From positions 346,736 to 410,735 of the forward strand of contig CAVSDF010000006.1 of assembly GCA_963726715.1 (NCBI GenBank): a DNA stretch of 64,000 bases, read 5' to 3'. The position numbers were made by a program, and so were the translations under genes. The DNA comes from CAVSDF01 sp963726715. GTDB lineage: Bacteria; Bacteroidota; Rhodothermia; Rhodothermales; BA12. Below are positions 39,623-47,791 of this stretch, one piece after another (positions within the stretch are counted from its first letter, which is position 1; every line of letters begins with the position of its first letter). The notes beneath the pieces were generated by a model. It searched no databases, was not told where the DNA came from, and saw nothing but the letters and a program-made list of their open reading frames with translations.

Positions 39623-40086
39623 GGGTGCCGGGCGAGCCATCGGGCGGGATTCTCGGCGATGTACTGGCGGATGTGGGCGAGGTGATGCTCGTCGCGGACG
39701 ACTGTGTCGTGGTAGCTGCGCTGCCAGAGGGGCGCACCGGGCGTGGCGCGCAGCACGTTGGCGAGTCGGGTGGAGATGCCCTTGAACGCAGCGATGTAGC
39801 GCCCAAGCGGCATCGGCGCATTCCCGGTGAGGCAGAGCACCCCGTGAACGTGGTCCGGCATGACGACCCACGCATCGAGCTGCACGGCGTGGCAGTGCCG
39901 CGTTCCGAGCCACTGCCACGCCGCCGCGACGGCGGTCCCCTCCGGAGTGAGACGAAGGCACCCGTCCTCGATGCGCGCCAGCAACGGCGTGCGCTCGGCG
40001 GTGCACACCGTCACGAAATACGCCCCAGAAGAGGTATAGTCGAAATTCCGCAGCCGATTGCGGCGGCGGACAGGCAGGTCATGCAT
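39619..40086 (-). CDS. REP-associated tyrosine transposase (RAYT, Y1 family)
   Basis: Single-domain HUH nuclease of the IS200-like RAYT group, 155 residues, thought to cut and rejoin single-stranded REP hairpins. The HUH motif is in MPDHVHGVL (His79, His81) and the nucleophile is probably Tyr97 in LGRYIAAFKG. The N-terminal FDYTSSGAYFVTVCT and the C-terminal LWQRSYHDTVVRDE and YIAENPARW are family signatures. The frame is intact. It is a lone copy without IS ends, flanked by family B REPs on both sides (39599-39622; 40156-40179; 40254-40277). This is the expected layout of a domesticated RAYT with its cognate REPs. Confidence 0.93.
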   Translation of the reverse strand: MHDLPVRRRNRLRNFDYTSSGAYFVTVCTAERTPLLARIEDGCLRLTPEGTAVAAAWQWLGTRHCHAVQLDAWVVMPDHVHGVLCLTGNAPMPLGRYIAAFKGISTRLANVLRATPGAPLWQRSYHDTVVRDEHHLAHIRQYIAENPARWLARHP

Positions 40087-40155
40087 GGGGAATCGGGGAC
40101 TGCCGACCGAGAGTCTTCCCCACCCACATCATAACCTCTTCCCCAAAAAAACAGT

Positions 40156-40179
40156 AGGGGACGTGCTTGCACGTCCCGC
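40156..40179 (+). repeat. REP hairpin, family B copy 4
   Basis: GTAG head, arm GGGACGTGC, loop TT, arm GCACGTCCC. It lies 70 bases upstream of the RAYT start and faces copy 5. Confidence 0.85.
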
Positions 40180-40253
40180 CCTCCCGCAGAATCGGGGGCG
40201 GGTGCATGGATCGCGTGGGGGCAGTGTGCCGTGGAGGTGCGGTGGCGAGACGC

Positions 40254-40277
40254 GGGACGTGCGAGCACGTCCCCTAC
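40254..40277 (-). repeat. REP hairpin, family B copy 5
   Basis: Inverted: arm GGGACGTGC, loop GA, arm GCACGTCCC, end CTAC. On the minus strand a CCACCGCAC tail follows. The pair with copy 4 encloses 74 bases, like a BIME of other genomes. Confidence 0.85.
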
Positions 40278-40318
40278 GGAGGCATCACCGCGCCCGGCTG
40301 CACGTCCCGCACCCCGCG

Positions 40319-41876
40319 TCAGTACCGCCCTTCGAACGACGGCCAGACCGCTTGCAACGTCGTGCGCGGGCCACGGGCGACGACGACGGGCACGTCGCGC
40401 TCCTCCGGCACGACCCACGGCTCGTCGACGCGGGTGGCGAGGCGCACGTCGGCGAACAGGGCAGCGAGCGTCTCGGGCGGGATGCCGATGGCGATGACGA
40501 CGCGGCCGGGGCGGAGGCCGGGGCCGAAGTACCAGTACGACCCGGCGGGGTGGCGCGCGGGCGGCAGGCCGTAGCGCGGGCCGTGGTAGTCGAGCGCCCC
40601 GGCCTCGCCGTAGTTGCCCGCGAGGATCACCACGTCGGCGCGCTCGGAGGGCGTGAGCGAGCGGTAGACGCGTGCCACTGCCGCCGCCTGCGCCTCCCAG
40701 CCGAGCATGTCGGCGTAGTCCTGCGGCAGGGCGAGGACGGTGCCCGTGTTCGTCGTCACCGCTTCTGCGCGCCCCATCCGTGCCGCGTAGCGCGCCATCG
40801 CCGCCGGGGGCAGGATGGGCAGCACGAACGGGAGCGAGACCGCGAGGAACGCCGCGACCGCGAGCCCCGTCGCCGCGCGCCGCGCCATGCGTCCGCGGCG
40901 TCCCGGCCACGCGGGCGAGGCCGACCGTTCCGGCGGCGATGAGCACCGGGTAGATGGGGCCGATGTAGTACGCCTTGCCCTTCATCGCCAGCACGAGCGC
41001 AAACGCCACGAGCGTGGCGATGCCGACGGCCCGGTAGCGCCGCAGCGAGGCGTCGAGGAGCAGCAAGGCGGCCCCGGCGGCGCCGAGGAGCACGGCAGGG
41101 CCGTAGAAGAACTGGCCGCTGAGGAACGCCATCGGCGTCACGCGCTCGAGCTGCGACCCGCGCAGCGACGCCATCTGCAGCAGCACCGGGAAGCCGAGGC
41201 GCACCTGCCCGACGACCGCAGGGCTGGCGAGCACGACCGCGGCGGCGAGCGCGAGGTACGGTCCGCGTGTGGCGAAGACGCGCCGCGCAGGCGTCAGCAG
41301 AAGCCCCGCCGCGATGCCGACGCCGATCACGCCGAAGGTGAACTTGGTCAGCACGCCAAATCCGGCGGCGACGCCGAGGAGCAGCCAGTCGGCGGGGCGG
41401 TCGGTGCGAAGGGCGCGGGCGAGGGCGACGAGCGCGAGCGTCCACCAGAGCTGGTCGAAGACGACGGGCTGGAACATCGCCGCGGCGCCGGGGACGAGCG
41501 GGAGGCAGGCGGTGGCGAACGCGGCGAGGCCCTGCGCTCGCCGCCCGCCGCCGAACTCGCGCGCGGCGAGGGCGGAGAGCACGACGATGCCTCCACCCGC
41601 GAGCGCCGGGAGCACGCGCACGGCGAGTTTCGAGGTGCCGAAGAGCATCCGCCCGAGCTCGGCGAGGATCGCGATGCCCGGCGGCCAGTCCATCGACCAG
41701 AGCCTGAGGTGCCGCCCGAGCGCGAGGTACAGGTACTCGTCGCGGTGCAGCCCGTACGCGGACGTGGCGGCGACGGCGAGCACGGCGGCGACGAGCGCGA
41801 GCGCGACCGGCAGCACGAGGGTCCACGCAACGGCAGGACGGGGCGACGAGGGGGCGAGGTCGGCGGAGTCGGTCAT
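40319..41876 (-). CDS. membrane glycosyltransferase of the PMT/ArnT (GT39/GT83) type, frameshifted
   Basis: Polytopic inner-membrane glycosyltransferase using a lipid-linked sugar donor; acceptor unknown. The N-terminal region carries GLHRDEYLYLALGRHL, with the catalytic Asp-Glu of the first periplasmic loop, and WSMDWPPGIAILAE, as in ArnT-like proteins. About ten hydrophobic segments follow, then a C-terminal periplasmic domain with ILAGNYGEAGALDYHG. The frame changes once near 40,890-40,915; both halves match the family, so an indel error is likely. The repaired length is about 518 residues. The start ATG is at 41876. Confidence 0.8.
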
Positions 41877-42018
41877 CGGGCCAGAGGAAGACCGCCCGGC
41901 TACGCAGCCCGTCCGGCCCGGTTACGCCACCGGATCGCCCCTCAGTCCCGGACCCCGCCCGCGCCGCCCAACGTTCGCGCGCCGTTCCATCTCCCAACGC
42001 CCTCCTCCCGACGCCCCG

Positions 42019-42900
42019 ATGCCCGACGCTGCCTCCGACGCCGCTGCCACCACCATCCGCCCCGGCGCCGACTGGCAGACCGCCGAGACCGCCCACGGTC
42101 CGTTCACCGAGATCCTCTACGACAAGGCCGAGGGCATCGCGCGGATCACGATCAACCGCCCCCGCAAGCGCAACGCCTTCACGCCGACGACGGTCAAGGA
42201 GATGATCCGCGCCCTCGACGACGCGCGCGACGACCCGCAGACCGGCGTCATCGTGCTCCGAGGCGCGGGCGACGAGGCGTTCTGCTCGGGCGGCGACCAG
42301 TCGATCCGCGGCGACGGCGGCTACAAGGACGCGGGCAGCCAGATGGGCCACGAGCGCCTCAACGTGCTCGACTTCCAGCGCCAGATCCGCTCGTGCCCGA
42401 AGCCCGTCGTGGCGATGGTCTCCGGCTGGGCGGCGGGCGGTGGGCACGTGCTGCACGTCATCTGCGACCTCACGATCGCAGCGGACAATGCGCAGTTCAT
42501 GCAGACCGGGCCGCGCGTCGGGTCGTTCGACGGCGGCTTCGGCGCGTCGTACCTCGCCAGCATCGTCGGGCAGAAGAAGGCGCGCGAGATCTGGTACCTC
42601 TGCCGCCCTTACGACGCCCACGCGGCGCTCTCGATGGGCCTCGTCAACACCGTCGTGCCGCTCGCCGAGGTGGAGGAGACGACCGTGCAGTGGTGCCGCG
42701 AGATGCTCCAGCACAGCCCGATCGCGCTTCGGATGCTCAAGTCCGGCTTCAACGCGGCGCTCGACGGGCAGGCGGGCGTGCAGGAACTCGCCGGCAACGC
42801 GACGCTCCTCTTCTACATGACCGAGGAGGGGCAGGAAGGCCGCAACGCCTACAACGAGAAGCGCGCGCCCGACTTCGGCAGGTTTCCGAAGCGCCCGTGA
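42019..42900 (+). CDS. menB: 1,4-dihydroxy-2-naphthoyl-CoA synthase
   Basis: Crotonase-fold enzyme closing the second ring in menaquinone synthesis, 293 residues. Diagnostic features are INRPRKRNAFTP, the CSGGDQS oxyanion loop, and VSGWAAGGGHVLHVICDLTIA. The MenB-specific TGPRVGSFDGGFGASYLA, with its catalytic Asp, and the C-terminal YNEKRAPDFGRFPK are also present. The ATG at 42019 is the first sensible start. menA follows 131 bases later, separated by a REP hairpin. Confidence 0.96.
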   Translation: MPDAASDAAATTIRPGADWQTAETAHGPFTEILYDKAEGIARITINRPRKRNAFTPTTVKEMIRALDDARDDPQTGVIVLRGAGDEAFCSGGDQSIRGDGGYKDAGSQMGHERLNVLDFQRQIRSCPKPVVAMVSGWAAGGGHVLHVICDLTIAADNAQFMQTGPRVGSFDGGFGASYLASIVGQKKAREIWYLCRPYDAHAALSMGLVNTVVPLAEVEETTVQWCREMLQHSPIALRMLKSGFNAALDGQAGVQELAGNATLLFYMTEEGQEGRNAYNEKRAPDFGRFPKRP

Positions 42901-42940
42901 CGGCGCGGCGGCGTACGAATCGCCATCCAGGCAGGACGAC

Positions 42941-42968
42941 GTAGGGGCACGAACTATCGTGCCCCTAC
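42941..42968. repeat. REP-like hairpin, GGGCACGA stem, between menB and menA
   Basis: GTAG head, arm GGGCACGA, loop ACTA, arm TCGTGCCC, end CTAC, then a CCACCGCAC tail. The fully symmetric ends make its orientation clear only from the tail. Confidence 0.75.
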
Positions 42969-43031
42969 CACCACCGCACCCCGCGCCCTTCCCCCGCGCC
43001 CCCGCCGCATCCCCCGCGCCGCGCCCTGCCG

Positions 43032-43913
43032 ATGACCCGTCCCCAGATCTGGCTCGCCGCCGCGCGCCCGCGCACGCTTCCTGCCGCCGCCGCGCCGGTG
43101 CTCATGGGCACGGCCATCGCGTTTGCCGACGGACGCGGGCACGCGCTCAGCGCCGTCGTCACGCTCGCCTGCGCGCTCCTGCTTCAGATCGGCGCCAACC
43201 TCGTCAACGACCTCGTCGATGCGTCGAAGGGGTCGGACACCGAGGCGCGCGTCGGGCCGCTGCGCGTGGTGAGCGCGGGGCTGGTGACGCCGCGGGCGAT
43301 GACGCGCGCGACGGTCGCCGTCTTCGCGCTCGCGTTCGCGCTCGGCATGGTGCTCGTCGCGCGGGCCGGGTGGCCGATCCTCGCCATCGGGCTCGCCTCC
43401 ATCGCCGCGGCCATCGCGTACACGGCGGGCAAGCGGGCGCTCGCGTATCTCGGGCTTGGGGATGTGTTCGCGTTCGCGTTCTTCGGCCCGGTCGCCGTCG
43501 CGGGGACGCACTACGCCCAGTCGCTCGCGCCGTCGTGGGTGGCGGCGGTTGCGGGCATCGGCCCCGGACTGCTGGCCGTCGCGCTCCTCGTCGCCAACAA
43601 CCTGCGCGATGTCGACGAGGACCGCGCGGCGAACAAGCGGACGCTCATCGTGCGCTTCGGACGGCCGTTCGGGGCGCGGCTCTTTGCCGCCTGCCACGCC
43701 CTCGCCGCGTTCGTGCCGTTCGCGCTCTGGGTGGCGACGAGCGCGCACACGGGCGCGATGCTGGCCGCGGCCATCCTGCCGCTCGCCTCGCGCGACCTCG
43801 CAGCGATCCGCACGGCGACAACCGCCGACGTGCTCATTCCCATCCTCGGGCGCACCGGGCAGCGGATGGCGCTCTACGGCCTCGTCTTCAGCGTCGGATG
43901 GCTGCTGACGTAG
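43032..43913 (+). CDS. menA: 1,4-dihydroxy-2-naphthoate polyprenyltransferase
   Basis: Integral membrane UbiA-family prenyltransferase attaching the isoprenoid tail in menaquinone synthesis, 293 residues with about nine hydrophobic segments. The first Asp-rich motif is NDLVDASKGSDTEARVGPLR. The second is NNLRDVDEDRAANKRTL, which binds the prenyl diphosphate via magnesium. The start ATG at 43032 gives MTRPQIWLAAARPRTLPAA. It is downstream of menB in the same orientation, so the two probably serve respiratory quinone supply together. Confidence 0.95.
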   Translation: MTRPQIWLAAARPRTLPAAAAPVLMGTAIAFADGRGHALSAVVTLACALLLQIGANLVNDLVDASKGSDTEARVGPLRVVSAGLVTPRAMTRATVAVFALAFALGMVLVARAGWPILAIGLASIAAAIAYTAGKRALAYLGLGDVFAFAFFGPVAVAGTHYAQSLAPSWVAAVAGIGPGLLAVALLVANNLRDVDEDRAANKRTLIVRFGRPFGARLFAACHALAAFVPFALWVATSAHTGAMLAAAILPLASRDLAAIRTATTADVLIPILGRTGQRMALYGLVFSVGWLLT

Positions 43914-43922
43914 AGGCGGCGG

Positions 43923-44372
43923 TCAGCGCAGGCGCGTGAGGCCGGTCACGTCGTAGCCCACTTCCTCGTCGGCGATCTGCGCCGACCGGTCGATGAACAG
44001 CGACAGCGGGTGCCCGTCGGTGGGGTCGTAGGTGACGGTGACCGCGGCGGCACGGGCGCGGCGGGCCTCGCGGATCTCGCCGAAGAGCGCGGCGACGGTC
44101 TTCGCACCGCCGACGGGCTGCGCGCCGGGCGTGGGGCCGGAAACGCGCGCCACGCGTCCATCCTCGACACGCACCGTCCACGGACCCGCCGTTTCGGACG
44201 TACAGAAGCAGGCGACGCGGTACGTCATCTCGTACGCCGCGATGCCGGATGCCGTCCACCGCGCCTCGGCCTGCGAGAGCGCAGCATCCGCGGCGCCAGT
44301 GGACGAATCGCAGCCGACGATGCCGATGGGCAGGACGAGGGCCAGGAGGGCGAGCAGGCGAAGGGAGCGCAT
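43923..44372 (-). CDS. DUF6174-like lipoprotein (first of two)
   Basis: Predicted lipoprotein of about 149 residues. The signal peptide MRSLRLLALLALVLPIGIVGC has its lipobox Cys at about 21. The mature part carries the DUF6174-type pattern: a helix with YEMTYRVACFC, WTVRVEDGRV, and VTYDPTDGHPLSLFIDRS near the C-terminus. Function is unknown. It is a diverged paralogue of the adjacent upstream gene, whose stop is 17 bases away. The ATG at 44372 is fixed by the signal peptide. Confidence 0.75.
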   Translation of the reverse strand: MRSLRLLALLALVLPIGIVGCDSSTGAADAALSQAEARWTASGIAAYEMTYRVACFCTSETAGPWTVRVEDGRVARVSGPTPGAQPVGGAKTVAALFGEIREARRARAAAVTVTYDPTDGHPLSLFIDRSAQIADEEVGYDVTGLTRLR

Positions 44373-44388
44373 CGGGGCGAGAGGCGGG

Positions 44389-44916
44389 TCAGCGGGAGGT
44401 CGTCGGCGTGCGGCCGCCGGCCGGACGCAGGCCGATGATGTGGAGGCCGACCGGGTCGCCGCCCGCGCGTCCGTCGTCGTCGATGTAGAGGACGAGCGGA
44501 TGGCCGAGGGAAGCGTCGTAGCTGACGCGCACGACATCGGCGCCGCGGGCGTAGGCGGCATCGAGAAGGTCGAAGGCGTCCTCGACGCGCAGCCCGTAGG
44601 CCATCCGCACCGAGTCGGCGCGGGCGGGCGACAGGGCGCGGGCGGCGATGCCGACCGGCTCAACGGCGGCGACACGTCCGCCCTCGACGCTCACGCGGAA
44701 CGGCCCGCGCGCGTCGGGGCTGCACAGCAGGCAGACGCGCTCGTAGACGAGGGTGTAGTCGTTCACAGCGGCCTTCGCCCACGCCGCACGGGCCTCCACG
44801 AGCGTCAACGGCGCCTCCGGGTAGGCCGATCTCTTGGAACGCCCGAGCAGACACCCGCCGACGACGAGCGGCAGCATCGCCACGAACAGCGCCGTGAGGG
44901 CAGGGCGGCGGCGCAT
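44389..44916 (-). CDS. DUF6174-like lipoprotein (second of two)
   Basis: Predicted lipoprotein of about 175 residues: MRRRPALTALFVAMLPLVVGGC signal with lipidated Cys at about 22. The mature domain repeats the pattern of its neighbour: YTLVYERVCLLC, FRVSVEGGRV and VSYDASLGHPLVLYIDDDG. The Cys pair is spaced CLLC here and CFC in the neighbour. In-frame ATGs at 8 and 4 codons or more upstream are possible but would put Arg-rich residues before the signal. Together the two genes look like a tandem duplication and an operon. Confidence 0.72.
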   Translation of the reverse strand: MRRRPALTALFVAMLPLVVGGCLLGRSKRSAYPEAPLTLVEARAAWAKAAVNDYTLVYERVCLLCSPDARGPFRVSVEGGRVAAVEPVGIAARALSPARADSVRMAYGLRVEDAFDLLDAAYARGADVVRVSYDASLGHPLVLYIDDDGRAGGDPVGLHIIGLRPAGGRTPTTSR

Positions 44917-45222
44917 CGCAAGGGGGCGCATGGGAAACGGGCGCATCGGAAGTCGTCGGAAACGACGCCTCCACGCCCGACCGTGCCGCCGGGTTGCGCC
45001 GACGCGCCACGCACGCCATCCGCCGTAGGGGCGGGTCTCGACCCGCCCCCCACCGCACACCGCATCCCACAGGCCGCCCCCTCCGCCCTTCGGGCGCCTC
45101 CCCCGCACTCGCGGGCGAGGACCGCCACGGAGGCCGTGCAGGCCGCAGCGGCAGAAGGGGCACGCGCGCCAATACCGCCCCAGACCTTCGAGATGCTCAG
45201 CGCGCAGCGGCAGAAGGGGGCG
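44917..45222. other. spacer with a REP hairpin
   Basis: A region of 306 bases with no gene. It contains the family C REP at 45025-45048 with its CCACCGCAC tail. A further small GC-rich inverted stretch (CCGCCCTTCGGGCG) lies near 45087-45100. Confidence 0.5.
45025..45048 (+). repeat. REP hairpin, family C copy 1
   Basis: GTAG head, arm GGGCGGGTC, loop TC, arm GACCCGCCC, then tail CCACCGCAC at 45050-45058. It lies between the subtilase and DUF6174 genes. Confidence 0.8.
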
Positions 45223-46833
45223 TCACCGCGCCACGCGGGTGGCGGCGAGGGCCAGGGCCGCGTCGGCGTCGAGGAGACCGCCGGTGACGGAGAGGCTCGG
45301 CCACGCGACGATGGCCTGGCTGCCCGGACGTGTCACGCGCAGCGTGGCGAAGCGGCGGCTCGACTCCAGGATCACGGCGCGCAGGTCGGTTGCGCTCAGC
45401 GCCGGGTAGTAGGCCCAGACGAGCGCCGCCACGCCGCTCACGACAGGGGCGGCCATCGAGGTGCCGTCGAGCTCGCCGTAGCGCCCGTCCGGGAGCGTCG
45501 AGCCGATGTCGACGCCGGGCGCGAACACGTCAACCGTCGTGGCGCCGTAGTTCGAGAAGTCGGCGGCGAGGGTGCGGCCCGCCTCCCAGTTCGACGCGCC
45601 GACCTCGATCCACGTCGGCGAGACCGCGCCGTCGAGGTAGCGCGCGCGGGGGAAATTGTCGGCGGTGTCGACGTCGGCGCCGTCGTTGCCGGCGGCGTGG
45701 ACGATGAGGACGTTCTTCGAGGCCGCGTAGCGCATCGCGTCATCGACGTACGACTTCTCGGGCGACATCGTCTTGCCGAAGCTCATGTTGATGATGTTGG
45801 CGCCGTTGTCGACGGCGTAGCGGATCGCGTTGGCGACGTCCTTGTCGCGCTCGTCGCCGTTCGGGACGGCGCGGACGCCCATGATCTCGACCGATTCGGC
45901 GATGCCGCGCTGCGGGAATCCGCTCCGTCCTCCGGCGATGATGCCGGCCACGTGCGTGCCGTGCATCGCGTCCGGCCCGGCCACGTCGGCGTTGCCGTAG
46001 CTGCGGTTCGTGAGGTCGTTCGGGTCGTCGCCGACGATGGCGCGCTCGTTGGCGTCCGCGTTGTAGCCGACCTCCACCTGCCCTTTGAGCTGCTCGTAGT
46101 ACGCGGTGAGGTCGCCGAAGGTGAGGCCGTACATCACGAGCTCCCCGACGGCCTGCCGCGCAGCTTGCAGTTCAGGGACGGCGGGGAGGCGCGCGAGGTC
46201 GGCGTCGCTGACGTCGGCATTGTCGGCGAGGCCGAGGGCGCTGCGGATCTTGCCCATCGCGGCGGATGTGCGCCTGTAGAGCTGCTCGACGGCGGGCCAC
46301 TGCTGCCGTGCCTCCTGGCGGCCTTCGAGGAAGCGCTGCCGGGCGACGAGGAAGCTGCGGAACTCGGCGCGGTCGGCCTCGGGCACCTCGCTTTCGCGCT
46401 TGCCCTCGTACCGCTCGCGCAGGCGTGCGTAGATGCGCGTCACCTCGTAGGTCTCCGCGTTGACGCTGCGGCCGTCCGGCCCGCCGAGGAAATTCCAGCC
46501 GTGGATGTCGTCGACGTAGCCGTTGCCGTCATCGTCGATGCCGTTTCCGGCGATCTCTCGCGTGTTGGTCCAGAGCCGTCCCTGGAGGGCCGGGTGGCGC
46601 ACATCGACGCCTCCGTCGATCACGGCGACGACGACGCGGCGGGCGGGCGCGCGCCCGGCGAGGCGGGCGTAGGCGGCATCGACGGAGGCGCCGGGAAACT
46701 GCCCGGCGACGGCGGGCGACTGATGAAACCAGTCGCCGGGGGTGGTGTCGGCCTCCTGCGCGGCGGCGGGAAGGACGGCGAGGAGCGCGAGGGCAGCGAG
46801 CGGCGAGCGGCGGATCACGGACGAGGGCGACAT
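45223..46833 (-). CDS. secreted subtilisin-like serine protease (S8)
   Basis: Exported endopeptidase, 536 residues, with a signal peptide ending PAAAQE. The catalytic triad is visible: Asp in VVAVIDGGVDVRHPAL (about 75), His in AMHGTHVAGIIAG, and Ser in LDGTSMAAPVVSG. Between Asp and His is a long charged insertion of about 170 residues containing RERYEGKRESEVPE, typical of a Bacteroidota S8 subgroup. The mature C-terminus lacks a type IX sorting domain. The start ATG is at 46833. The frame is intact. Confidence 0.93.
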   Translation of the reverse strand: MSPSSVIRRSPLAALALLAVLPAAAQEADTTPGDWFHQSPAVAGQFPGASVDAAYARLAGRAPARRVVVAVIDGGVDVRHPALQGRLWTNTREIAGNGIDDDGNGYVDDIHGWNFLGGPDGRSVNAETYEVTRIYARLRERYEGKRESEVPEADRAEFRSFLVARQRFLEGRQEARQQWPAVEQLYRRTSAAMGKIRSALGLADNADVSDADLARLPAVPELQAARQAVGELVMYGLTFGDLTAYYEQLKGQVEVGYNADANERAIVGDDPNDLTNRSYGNADVAGPDAMHGTHVAGIIAGGRSGFPQRGIAESVEIMGVRAVPNGDERDKDVANAIRYAVDNGANIINMSFGKTMSPEKSYVDDAMRYAASKNVLIVHAAGNDGADVDTADNFPRARYLDGAVSPTWIEVGASNWEAGRTLAADFSNYGATTVDVFAPGVDIGSTLPDGRYGELDGTSMAAPVVSGVAALVWAYYPALSATDLRAVILESSRRFATLRVTRPGSQAIVAWPSLSVTGGLLDADAALALAATRVAR

Positions 46834-47043
46834 CGGGAGAGCAGGGGAAACGAAGGGGGTGGGCGTGCAGGCGAGAATACGCGCCAGACGCGCCGGTTCG
46901 CGTGCAGCGCAGCGTCGGCACGGTCAGCGCTGGGGTCGGCGCCCCGGTCGGCGCGATTCGCCGCCGCGCCGGTGAATGTCAGGCCTGCGTAGGTGGCGCA
47001 CGTCTGCTTCTCCTGCCCTCCCAGGACGGCGCCACATGATGTA

Positions 47044-47061
47044 TTTTAGGACAACCTAAAA
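47044..47061. promoter_or_regulatory. DtxR/MntR-type palindromic operator
   Basis: TTTTAGGACAACCTAAAA, a perfect 7-base inverted repeat around a 4-base centre, 11 bases before the ATG of the PF13557-like gene. Its half-site TTAGG matches boxes bound by metal-responsive DtxR-family regulators (DtxR, IdeR, MntR). It stands out as an AT-rich island. Metal control of the downstream gene is inferred. Confidence 0.6.
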
Positions 47062-47072
47062 GTCCTTCGCCG

Positions 47073-47754
47073 ATGCGCCTGCTCGCCTCCCTTCTCGTCA
47101 CCTGTTTCGCCGCGCCGCTCGCCGTCCGCGCGCAGCCCACTCGACGCCGACCGCCCCGACGCCACCGAAAGCCCGGCGCTCGTGCCACGTGGGACGGTGC
47201 AGGTCGAGACCGGCGCCACTGTCTCACGCTCGGCGACGAGCGTCGGCGAGGCGCTCGTGCGCGTGCGCCTGCTGCCCGCCCTCGAAGCCCGCGCGACGCT
47301 CTCGCGCTCCTACACCCGCGGCGCGGCCGGCGGCTGGACGACCGACGCCCCGACACTCGGCGTCAAGGTCGCCCTCGCCACCGGCGCGACCGAGGCCGCC
47401 GTCCTCGCCGACGCCTCGCGCGACGAGGCCCGCGCGGTGCTTCTCGCCCGCCGCGCGCTTTCGCCGCGCCTCAGCGCCGCCGCCAACCTCGGGGCCGGAC
47501 GCCCGCTGCGCGGCATCGACCGGCGCGTGGCGGGGTTTGCGACGCTCTCGCTCGGCGCCGCCCTCGACCGCGGCCTCGGCGTCTTCGCCGAAATCGCCGC
47601 CCTCGGCATCACGTCCGGCCGCCGTCCCGTCGGCCTCGCCGACATCGGGCTGACGGTGCCCATCGGCGCGCGCGTGCAGGCAGATGCGCGCGTCGGGGTC
47701 GAGGGATCGGAGGCGTTCGCAGGCGCCGGACTCGTCGTGCGTCTCCCGCGCTGA
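47073..47754 (+). CDS. outer-membrane beta-barrel protein, PF13557-like, frameshifted
   Basis: Signal peptide MRLLASLLVTCFAAPLAVRAQ, then after one frame change (near 47,140) the sequence LDADRPDATESPALVPRG and GTVQVETGATVS. This TDRPD-x-TESP then GT-x-Q-x-E-x-G opening is typical of the PF13557 (phenol MetA-like) outer-membrane family of Bacteroidota. The rest alternates hydrophobic residues as in beta strands and ends in the aromatic-poor LVVRLPR. About 226 residues once repaired. A DtxR-type box lies immediately upstream, so a role in metal-linked transport is possible but unproven. Confidence 0.65.
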
Positions 47755-47768
47755 GCGCCGCGGGCCGG

Positions 47769-47775
47769 TATCTTG
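47769..47775 (+). promoter_or_regulatory. putative -7 promoter element of the K+ channel gene
   Basis: TATCTTG, 16 bases before the ATG of the channel gene. Confidence 0.4.
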
Positions 47776-47791
47776 GGCACCGTTCTCCGCC

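Noticed and set aside
47044..47061. Rho-independent terminator reading of TTTTAGG/CCTAAAA
   Set aside because: The stem is only seven weak pairs with no GC core, and it lies directly before a start codon rather than after a gene. An operator fits better.
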